Under the pieces are notes generated by a model. It saw nothing but the letters and a program-made list of their open reading frames with translations, was not told the DNA's origin and searched no databases. A DNA stretch of 64,000 nt from CAZUCE01 sp964619265 (lineage in GTDB: Bacteria > Planctomycetota > UBA1135 > GCA-002686595), in the NCBI GenBank assembly GCA_964619265.1, contig CAZUCE010000003.1:124001-188000 (forward strand), given 5' to 3'. Below are positions 53,158-61,700 of the stretch, in pieces. The translations under genes and the position numbers were made by a program. How positions within the stretch are numbered: position 1 is the first letter of the stretch; each line of letters begins with the position of its first letter.

Positions 53158-53288
53158 GGAGCACAAGGAGCGGAAGCTCTAGCCTTCAGCGTGCCGCACA
53201 CGAAAGAAGCCGAGAACGCGCGTCGCGCGTTCTCGGCTTCTTTCGTGTGCGGCACGCTGAAGGCTAGAGCTTCCGCTCCTTGTGCTCC
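53158..53288. repeat. perfect 65-bp-arm inverted repeat ending rpmG
   Basis: Arms 53158-53222 and 53224-53288 are perfectly complementary with a single centre base. The central GAAAGAAGCCGAGAACGCGCG with its mate ending in TTCTTTC is a terminator core. The perfect stem then runs outward through the rpmG stop codon and the last seven codons (right arm covers 53264-53288 of the gene). On the other side the left arm reaches into the longer, disfavoured frame of the cysteine-peptidase gene. Confidence 0.95.
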
Positions 53289-53422
53289 GTGTGCTCGCGG
53301 CAGAACTTGCAGTACTTGTTCTTCGCGACCTTGTAGGCGGCCTTCTGGCGCTTGTGCGTCGTGTAGTTGCGGTTGGAGCATTTGGAGCAAACCAACCAGA
53401 TGAAGCGTTCCTTGATTTTCAT
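53264..53422 (-). CDS. rpmG: 50S ribosomal protein L33 (zinc-ribbon form)
   Basis: A 52-residue protein, start ATG at 53422. VCSKCSNRNYTTHKR and YCKFCREHTEH give two CXXC pairs (CSKC, CKFC), the zinc-binding C-plus form of L33, located on the large ribosomal subunit near the E site. The gene lies 29 bp downstream of rpmB in the same direction, the common pairing in bacteria. The stop codon and the last codons fall in the right arm of the inverted repeat at 53158-53288. Confidence 0.93.
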   Translation of the reverse strand: MKIKERFIWLVCSKCSNRNYTTHKRQKAAYKVAKNKYCKFCREHTEHKERKL

Positions 53423-53451
53423 GGCGCTGGATCCCTAGTGCTGGGGCCGGG

Positions 53452-53775
53452 TCAGTGACCGGCTTCGTTGGCGGCCTTGCCGCGCTTGAGGTGACGTCCG
53501 CCACGAACCGCCTTCACCAGCGGGAAGCGCATCTTCTTGCCGCCACGATCTAGTTCGATCATCCCGGTCTTAATGGCCTTCGTGGACAGGCGCAGGCGCT
53601 CGACGGAGCCGTCGGGCATGACCACGCGGACCTTCTGGATGTTCGGCTTGAACTTCCGCTTCGAAGTGCCGGTAATGTTCAGGCCGATGCCGCCGACCTT
53701 CTTCGGGAGACCGCGGCGGGTGATCGACCCACCCACGGTGGTCCGCTTTCCAGTGGATTCACAGACTCGCGACAT
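53452..53775 (-). CDS. rpmB: 50S ribosomal protein L28
   Basis: A 107-residue L28. MSRVCESTGKRTTVGG at the start, then GTSKRKFKPNIQKVRVVMPD and RLRLSTKAIKTGMI are the family blocks. It is longer than the common 60-80 residues because of a basic C-terminal extension (DRGGKKMRFPLVKAVRGGRH). The ATG at 53775 is certain from family alignment; the frame happens to stay open upstream. It is the first gene of an rpmB-rpmG operon, and its promoter lies in the 244 bp shared with the divergent FG-GAP lipoprotein gene. Zinc-form L33 beside it implies ordinary zinc supply. Confidence 0.94.
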   Translation of the reverse strand: MSRVCESTGKRTTVGGSITRRGLPKKVGGIGLNITGTSKRKFKPNIQKVRVVMPDGSVERLRLSTKAIKTGMIELDRGGKKMRFPLVKAVRGGRHLKRGKAANEAGH

Positions 53776-54019
53776 GGTGAAGGGGGAAGCTGCTGTTGCG
53801 GAAGAGGGCCAAACGGCTCTGAGGCCGGCCCTACTGAGAGCGGGTCCGAAGCAAGAGCGCCTGGACCCAAATCGGGGATGCGCGGGTCCGGGTTGCCGGT
53901 CCTGCACGGCCGGGGGCCGCGAAAGGCCCACCGAGGGGGCGAAGAGACTAGCCGCCCCCCCCGGGCGCGGCAAGCCCCTCGGAATTCTCTGGGCCTCGGA
54001 CTGGTATAACTCGCGCCCC

Positions 54020-57000
54020 ATGTGTGCCCGCACCCGACGACTTTCTATCCACTGGCCCCTCCTGCTCCTGGTCGCAACCCTGCCCACAGCCGCCGGTTGC
54101 GGGTTCGGCACCATCGGGGCGGCCCTAGGTTTGTCTGCAGGCGGCGGCGGAGGCGGCGGAACCGATCTGCCGGCAACCTTGACCGGCTTCAGCCTTGAGG
54201 GCACCCAGGCTCCCCCGGCCACCCTCCGGTTCACCCTGCTCGATCCCGAGAGTGAACCGACCCCCGTCGAGCTCCGCCTCCGCATCCCCGATGGATCCGG
54301 AGGCGAGACCGACGTGCTGCTCACCGAATTGAGCCAGGGCGGCACCCCCCAGTCCAACCCTCAAGTCCTCGGGACCTCCCCATCCGGAATCGAACACGTC
54401 TTCGACTGGAATTTCACGGCCCAGGCCGGCCTGCCGACCGACGGCTCGCTGATCGAAGGAGTCACGGTCTACGCCCTGGTCCCCGGAGTCCTCGACGACA
54501 TTTTCCTGGGTACCAACGCCGTGCAGTCCGGCGTCGGCAACAACCCACCCGCCGTATCCGGGGTCAATCTACCCAGCGAAGCCGGCGGCGTTTTGGGGAT
54601 CCCTTTTCTGATCGAAGACTCCGCAGGAGACCTGGTCAGCGTTCGAATCGAATTCGACATCCAGGGGGACACCCCCGACGCCGGCTTCCAGCTCGTCACC
54701 CCGCAATTTTTTGGTTCACCTCCGCCGTTTGCTGTGGTGGGCGTTGCCGCGAGTGAAGCGGGAACTCCGGTGACGTTCGCCTGGGATACCGGCGCCGACC
54801 TGACCGGCTCAGAATTCGATGTGGTTCTGCGGCTGACGCCCGACGACGGCCTCGTCGAGGGCACCCCGGTTGTGACCGAGGCGGTGCGCATCGACAACAG
54901 CTCGGTCCCAACGGCCACGATCGACGGGGGAGGCCTGCTAGCCAGCAGCGATTCCCGGCGGGGAATCGGCATCCCGTACCGGGTTTCGGACGCCGAGTCC
55001 GATCGGGTCAGAGTCGTCTTCCAGTGGCGCGACCCATCCGGTTTTTTCCCAACTCTCCCGACCAGCTCGGATGACTTGGAGGAACTCCTCGCTGACCCCG
55101 TGCAGCGCACCCAGGCCCAGATCGCGACCCCCTTCCCGCTCAGGGCCCTCGGTGCCGTCGAGGTTGTCGACGAGTCGAACCTTCGATTGACCGGCCTCAA
55201 CCGAGAGGCTCCGTGGTTCGTCACCCAGGGGCTGGAGGGTCGCCAAGTTGCCCTGCGCAGCGGGCGAATCTCCCCGACCCAAGTCACAAGTAGCTGGCCG
55301 ACGACGACCCTGGACCAGCCGGTCGGCGTGCTGCCTGGCTCGAGCTCGGATCGATTCTTGATCCTCGATAGCGGTCCGCTCGGCTGGCGCCTGCGGGATC
55401 TCCAGGTCGCTACCGGCGAAGGGCCAACGGTTGGCACCGGCGAGGGAACTCCCACGGCCATGGCCTTGGAGGCCAGCGGGGACTCGATCCTGCTAGGCAC
55501 GGTTCAGGCGGGCGATTGGGTCGTGACCCGGGTTCAACTTTCGAACGGCGTCTCCGAAGAGCTCCTCGCGGGTTCGGCGCCCTTGCCCTCCGGCCCGATT
55601 CGGGGCATCGCAGCCCGCGGCCCAAACGGCGCTGTCATCACGGTGGCCGATGCGCTGCTTTCGCTGGACCTCCGGCCAGGAGCTCCAGGCCTCGCCCGAG
55701 TCGTTTCGCAAGGGCTCTCCGAACCCAGCGGAGTCGTGCTGATGCCGGGCTCCACCGATCGCGTCCTGCTCGCCGAACGGTCCTTCGACCCGGGCTCTGG
55801 CCCCACCGGCCGGCTGCTCAGCATCCACCTCCGGCGCGCCACCCGCGAGGTCTTCCCGCTGTTCTTGCCCGATGCGCCGAGTGTTGGAACGCCGGACCTT
55901 TTGCGCCCGGGCGCGATCGCGTTCGACGAAACCGGATCGCGCCTGCTGCTCTCCGGCGAGCGAGCCACCGACCTCGCCCGCGGCGTGTTCGAATTCTCCG
56001 TCGGTGCCCAAGGACAAGCCAGTGGCAGCCTGCTGACCGCCTTCGGCGCCGACGCGAGCGCCGTATCCTTCGGTCCATTCGGCGCGCGGTGGGTCACGTT
56101 TTCGGCGCTCGGGCAGGTCGCAGCTGGCAGCGGCGTCCGGGTGCTGGCGGAAGTCAATTCCTATGACTCCGGCAGCGAGGTCGCGACCCTAGCCGAGCCG
56201 CTCACGGTGTTCCCCCAAACCGGCGATCAGTGGGCTGTCGAGCTCGCCGACCAGCCGTTCGTCCGCGCCACCCCCGGCGGTAGCCCGGCCACCTTCGTCT
56301 GGGACTCGTCCGATATTGAACCGGGCGCATCGGCCTTGTTCCGGGCCACGCCCTACGACATCGACGAGGGCACCAACTCGGCGACCACGGGAGCCAAGCT
56401 GATCGTCGACAACTACGACGTCTCGCCGCTCATCACGGCTGCCGAAGGGGGCTCGGCGACCAACCAGTCACCCGCCTTGAAAGCCGGAGACATCGACGGC
56501 GACGGCGATCTCGACATGGTGGGTTTGTTCCTTGGAGGAGCGCCGAACTTGGAGGTCTTCCTGCAGGACGGGGCCCGGGACTTTTCGGACGGATTCCCTA
56601 TCCCGAGCAGTCCGGACAGCGTCGGCCCGACCGACATCGATCTGGTCGACGTGGATCTCGACGGCGACCTCGACCTGGTCACGGCCAACTTCGGCTCGGA
56701 CAACTTCACCATCTACCGTCAGGCCTCGGACGGGACTTTCGAGCTCGACTCGCGCGATGTGCTGGGCAGTGCTGTGGACACCCCGGACCCCTTCGCGGTG
56801 GAATCCGCCGACGTCGACGCCGACGGGATTCCGGAGATCCTGGCCGCCCACAGTTCCGGCACCGAGCTGTATGTCTCGGGCGCTGGGGGGGCCGGCGTGT
56901 TCGCCTCGACGCGCACGTTCGATTCCTCTTTGTCCGAGCCCCGCGCGGTCGACGCGAACCGCGACGGGTTGACCGACATCCTGTTGGCCGCGTTCCTGAA

Positions 57001-58603
57001 CTCAGGAGCCCAAGCCTACCTGGCGACCTCTCCAGGCGTGTTCGAAGCCGATCCGGTGGAGGTTTCCTCGACCCCCGGGTACCCGGCGCGCGAAGTGCTC
57101 GCGGCCGACTTCGGAGGGGGCAGCCCCGACCTGATCCACGACGACAGTTCAGCTCGCCTTACCTACTCGCCGACCGGACCCGACGGATCGTTCGGCCCCA
57201 ACCAAGACCTTCCGATCCCTCCCGGCGCGGGTGGGTTTCAGCCCGGCGAACTGGCCGTCGCCGATCTCGATCGCGATGGCCGGACCGACCTGATCGTGGC
57301 CGAAAGCGGTTCGCCCCAAGCTGGCCTGTTGCGCAGCTCCGGGGTCCAGACCTTCGCTTCGCCCACCGTGATCGGGCCGGCCGCGAGCCTCGTCTCTCTG
57401 CCGACCTCCGCCGGCGCTCTGAGCGTGCGCGACCTCGACGGAGACGGCTTCGCCGACGTTTCGCTCGGCTCCGGTGCCGCCTGGAACCAACAACATTCGG
57501 TTCGCCCCGGAGAATTCACCAGCTCGGTGACCCAAGCGCTGTCGTTCGGCAACGCTCCCCGCCAGGTGGTGGCCGGTGACCTCGACGGAGACGGAGATCT
57601 CGACCTTGTGATCTCGAACAGCGGTGGCCCGCCGGCCCTGCGAATTCAGCGCGCTCCCACCCAGTTCGACAGTTCGTTCCTTCCGGACGCCGCACAGTTC
57701 GTGGCAGCCGATCGCATCGCTCTAGCCGACCTGGACGCGGATGGAGACTTGGACATCCTCCATGCATCCGGGACCCAGCTGGTCCTGCGCTTCCAGGAAA
57801 ACGGCGACTTCCCAAGTTCTCTGGCCGTGATTCTGCAGGACTCGCGCTTCAGCTTCGGGAACGTCGAAGGCACCAACTTGGTCTGCGGCGACCTGGACTT
57901 AAACGGCGAACTCGACCTGGTGTTTGCCGCCCCGGACCGTGATTCAGTCTTCGTCCTGCTCCAGGAAGGAGGCGTGTTCGATACCACGAACGCTCAGGAG
58001 CTCGCCGACCCAGCGCTGCTCACCGATCCGCGGCAGATCGCCCTGTTCGACTTCAACCTCGACGGTCGTCTCGACCTGGTCATCGCGGACCTGGTTCAGG
58101 ACGCGCTCGTCTTTTTCACCAACACGCCCAGCGGCTTCAGCTCAGCAAACGCCTTCCAGCTCTCCTCGCCCTCGGCGAACCTGCTCGAAATCTGTGACCT
58201 GGACGGCGACGGACGGGCCGACTTGATCGCGAATGAAGCTTCCGCATCCTCGATTCGCGTCCGCTTCCAGGCGTTTGACGGCACGTTCGGCAGCGTGACC
58301 ACCGTGCCGATTCCCGAGGCCCCCGGGGGCAACTTCAGCCGCGCGATTCGCTGCGCAGACGTCGACCAGGACGGGCGGATGGACCTGGTCGTCAAGATCA
58401 ACCAGCGCCTGGTTGTCCTGCGCCAGGGAGCCACCCGGAGGTTCACGACCGCAGCTCCCGGACTCCTGCCGCTTGGAGCCCCCTCGACCAACCTGCCGAG
58501 CGAGGCCCTCGAGGTCGTCGACCTCGATGGAGACGGCGACCTGGATCTGGTGGCCGGCGGCCTAAACGGGCAAGCCTTGGGCGTCCTCTACGGCGCGCAC
58601 TGA
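54020..58603 (+). CDS. giant FG-GAP/VCBS-repeat lipoprotein
   Basis: A 1,527-residue lipoprotein: lipobox TAAGC with Cys27, a Gly-rich linker (SAGGGGGGG), about 750 residues of beta-rich Ig- and propeller-like sequence, then from about residue 810 a set of 13 calcium-loop repeats of the DxDxDGxxD type (for example DIDGDGDLDMV, DVDLDGDLDLV, DLDRDGRTDLIV, DLDADGDLDIL, DVDQDGRMDLVV, DLDGDGDLDLVAGG). These FG-GAP/VCBS repeats form a beta propeller of the integrin-alpha type and usually bind Ca2+. Probable surface or periplasmic adhesion or scaffold protein. The ATG at 54020 directly precedes the signal; the open stretch from 53537 overlaps rpmB on the other strand and is ignored. Confidence 0.9.
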   Translation: MCARTRRLSIHWPLLLLVATLPTAAGCGFGTIGAALGLSAGGGGGGGTDLPATLTGFSLEGTQAPPATLRFTLLDPESEPTPVELRLRIPDGSGGETDVLLTELSQGGTPQSNPQVLGTSPSGIEHVFDWNFTAQAGLPTDGSLIEGVTVYALVPGVLDDIFLGTNAVQSGVGNNPPAVSGVNLPSEAGGVLGIPFLIEDSAGDLVSVRIEFDIQGDTPDAGFQLVTPQFFGSPPPFAVVGVAASEAGTPVTFAWDTGADLTGSEFDVVLRLTPDDGLVEGTPVVTEAVRIDNSSVPTATIDGGGLLASSDSRRGIGIPYRVSDAESDRVRVVFQWRDPSGFFPTLPTSSDDLEELLADPVQRTQAQIATPFPLRALGAVEVVDESNLRLTGLNREAPWFVTQGLEGRQVALRSGRISPTQVTSSWPTTTLDQPVGVLPGSSSDRFLILDSGPLGWRLRDLQVATGEGPTVGTGEGTPTAMALEASGDSILLGTVQAGDWVVTRVQLSNGVSEELLAGSAPLPSGPIRGIAARGPNGAVITVADALLSLDLRPGAPGLARVVSQGLSEPSGVVLMPGSTDRVLLAERSFDPGSGPTGRLLSIHLRRATREVFPLFLPDAPSVGTPDLLRPGAIAFDETGSRLLLSGERATDLARGVFEFSVGAQGQASGSLLTAFGADASAVSFGPFGARWVTFSALGQVAAGSGVRVLAEVNSYDSGSEVATLAEPLTVFPQTGDQWAVELADQPFVRATPGGSPATFVWDSSDIEPGASALFRATPYDIDEGTNSATTGAKLIVDNYDVSPLITAAEGGSATNQSPALKAGDIDGDGDLDMVGLFLGGAPNLEVFLQDGARDFSDGFPIPSSPDSVGPTDIDLVDVDLDGDLDLVTANFGSDNFTIYRQASDGTFELDSRDVLGSAVDTPDPFAVESADVDADGIPEILAAHSSGTELYVSGAGGAGVFASTRTFDSSLSEPRAVDANRDGLTDILLAAFLNSGAQAYLATSPGVFEADPVEVSSTPGYPAREVLAADFGGGSPDLIHDDSSARLTYSPTGPDGSFGPNQDLPIPPGAGGFQPGELAVADLDRDGRTDLIVAESGSPQAGLLRSSGVQTFASPTVIGPAASLVSLPTSAGALSVRDLDGDGFADVSLGSGAAWNQQHSVRPGEFTSSVTQALSFGNAPRQVVAGDLDGDGDLDLVISNSGGPPALRIQRAPTQFDSSFLPDAAQFVAADRIALADLDADGDLDILHASGTQLVLRFQENGDFPSSLAVILQDSRFSFGNVEGTNLVCGDLDLNGELDLVFAAPDRDSVFVLLQEGGVFDTTNAQELADPALLTDPRQIALFDFNLDGRLDLVIADLVQDALVFFTNTPSGFSSANAFQLSSPSANLLEICDLDGDGRADLIANEASASSIRVRFQAFDGTFGSVTTVPIPEAPGGNFSRAIRCADVDQDGRMDLVVKINQRLVVLRQGATRRFTTAAPGLLPLGAPSTNLPSEALEVVDLDGDGDLDLVAGGLNGQALGVLYGAH

Positions 58604-58753
58604 AGCGGTCCCGGCGCGTAGAAAAAGGGGCTTCCTGGGGGCGCAACGTGAGCCCTTTCCCAGAGACCACGAAGTCCGGACACCACTTTCAGGCTAGGAC
58701 TCTATTTTTCGGAGGGACGACCCTCTCTGTGGGTCGGTCGGGACGCGTCCCCG

Positions 58754-61700
58754 ATGGTCCCCCCTGTATCGCCCATGGCTCTCTCCGAACCGCTTGCCCG
58801 CCGCCTCGAGCCCCTCTTGCTCGAACATCTCCGCTCTTCGGCGGGGGCGGCCGGCATCGGGCCTTCGTGGGCTCAGATCGAACACCGCGAGCGTCAGACC
58901 CGCGAAGCCTTGGTCGCCGTCTTGCGCGACCCCGCTCCCAGCGAGCGCGAGCGCGAGCTGCTCGCGGAAATTCGAGCCGGACGCGCCCCGCTTGAATCGA
59001 TCCTCGCCCAACGCGTCCGCGAGGCCATGGAAGCCGCCGCAGAGGCGCTCGGCGCCGGCGAGTTCGAGCTCCCAGGCATCCTCGCCCAGGTGGAGATCCC
59101 CCACCGTGGCCTCGATCACGCGGGCCTGAGCGCACTGGCCCAGGAAGCGAGCACCGCAAGCGACCGGCCGATTCTCGCGCTCCTGGACCCAGCGGCCGCC
59201 GAAGCGCTCAGTTTCCAGCTCCAGACCCTGGACGAGACCTTCATCGGCCTCCCGGACCATCTCTCGGTGATCGAGCTCGGCGACGGTTGGGCCGGGGAGC
59301 TCTGGCGGCTGGTGGACGGGCTCGACCGACACCTTCCCCCGGCGCCATCCCCCAAACCCGACCCTCCGGTTCCCACCGCCAGCTCCTCTCGCGCTCCGAT
59401 TGAATTCGGGCCGGCGCTTGGACGATCCGAACCGCACGAAGAGGCGGACGACTCGGCGGGTCCCTCCGAGACCATTCGCATCCCGGCCGCGTCGCGGCCG
59501 GCCCGGCCGCCCGCGCCGTCTCCCGCACCGAGTTCCTCACCGGCGCCCGCTGGAAACAGGGAGCCCAAAAAGCCCACCGAACGCCCCCGCGGTCGCTCGC
59601 CGTTCACGTCCGGCTCCGCGCCGGCCGAAACCGCTTCCCCCGCGGCTGGATCGGGTGCAGCCAGCTCAAGCGGACTGTCCTCGCGGGCGCCGAAACCCGG
59701 AGTTTTGCTCGCAAGGCGCTATCGGGTCATCGGCTCCGGGCGTCACACACCGCTGGGCCGGCGCTTTTCGGCGCGCGACGAACTCGACTCCCAGCGCGAC
59801 CTGGAGCTGGAGTGGATCGGTCCCGATTCGCTCTCCAGTGGCGCGATCTCCCGCGCGGCTCTTGCGCTGTTTTGCGAACGACGCTGCGAGCTCGATCACC
59901 CGCACATCAACCCCTGGCTGGCCTGCGGTGACGATCCGTCGCGGGGCTTTTGGTTCGTGCGAGAGGCGCGCAGCGGACGAACCCTGGGGGACCTGATCGC
60001 CGAGGAAGGACCCCTGGAACCGCGCGTCGTCGCTCAGCTCGTCGCCGACCTCGCCGGCGGCTTGGACGCGGCCGAAGAGCTCGGACTCCCTCACCTGGAT
60101 CTCACCCCGGACGCCATCACCGTCGAGGGCAAACTGGGGACGCGCTCGGCACGGGTTCAGATTCACGACCTTGGGCTAGCGACGATGATCGGCTCGACGC
60201 CTGCGCCGAGCGACGTTCGCGTGGACGACCCACGAACCCTCGACTTTTGGGCCGAAGGGCGCACAGGGAACGAGCGACTGAGCCTGACTCCGGCCTTCGC
60301 CGCGCCCGAACGGGTGGCTCGCGCGCTCGGCCGAACCCTCAACACGAACGAAGAACGCGCCGATCAGTTTTCGCTCGGCCTGATCGCCCTGCTCTGCTTG
60401 GAAGGTGAATGGCCCTCGCAACCCGGTGCGCCGCTAGCCGCCAGGCTAGAGGGCGTCGACGTTTCTGAGGACGGCGCCCGCCGTGGACCGCGCGGCAAGC
60501 TCGGACGCGGCCTCTTCGCTCTTGTCGCTCGGTTGCTTGCCTTCGATTCAGGGGATCGTTTCGAAAGCTGGCAAGCGGTTTCCGAGTCGTTCGCACCCCT
60601 GAGCGGCCGAAGCGCAGCGCGAGCCCCGCTGAGCCTTGCAGGTAAGGCGGCCGCTGTTCTGGCCGTGGCCGGACTCGTGGGCGGGCTCGCCTGGCGCGAG
60701 CGAAGCATCGCGGCCGAGGATGCGGTCCTCGCAGCACGCCGCCACTTCGTCGGCCCGGCGCGGCCGCGCATCGAATGGGACGCAAGCGAGCTCCGCGCCT
60801 GGCTCGGCTCGAACACCCCGCAGATTCGCACACCGCTCGCGCTGGAGTCGCCCGGCGGCGATCCCCTACGCGGCTGGAAGATTCGGTGGGAAGAAGAAAC
60901 GTTGGTCTTGGATGCACCGCTGCAGTGGCCGGAAGGTCTGGATCAAACAGACGCCCAGCTCGTTTCGGCGCAGACCGGCAGCCCCCTCGGACTCCCGTTC
61001 AGCCTGGTTTGGGTCGGCCCCTCCAGCTGGCAATTGAACGAGGTCGAGCTCGCTGGGCATGCGCTGCCCGAAGCGGGTACGCGCGTCGAGTGGGCGCCGG
61101 ATCTTGAACTCAGCTTTGCCATCGAAGGGCCGGCTTGCGATCTGATTCCCCAGGCTTGGCTGACTTCGGGCGACCGACGGACCGCGCTGGAATCTTCGGC
61201 GGCGGCCTCCGGGTCAGCGGCCGACGAGAGGAGAGAATTCAGGACGCGCCTCGGAGAATTCCTCGACCAAGCGGAAGCTCCCGGGGAGAGGTTCGAGGGG
61301 GAGTTGCTCGTGCGGGACGTCGCCGGCCGTGAGGTCCGGCGAGCGCTGCGTTTGGAATTTGAAACGGGAGTGCTAGCGCCTGCCGAGGAGCCGCGGCTCG
61401 TGACGCGCGTGGGACGCGAATTCGAATCGCTTCCCAGCCTCGGAGACGGACCTGCGGGCAAGGGCGAATTCCTGTTCGACCCCGAACGCCGGTTGGGCCT
61501 CGAATTCCAGTTGGAGGATCCTGCCGAACTCGCCTGGACGCTCACCACCGACGACGGCCGCCGAATCACCGGACAACAAACGGTCCAGCCTGGCGAGCCG
61601 GTCATGCTCGAGGGTCTTCGGGAGCTCCGATCCAAGCCCTTCGCCCTCGCGAACCTCGACCTCGAACTGAGCGACAAGGACCTGGTTCTCCGGCCTCCCG

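Noticed and set aside
54469..55500. 343-codon minus-strand frame in the FG-GAP gene
   Set aside because: Antisense of the repeat-rich gene, no start-site context and low-complexity product.
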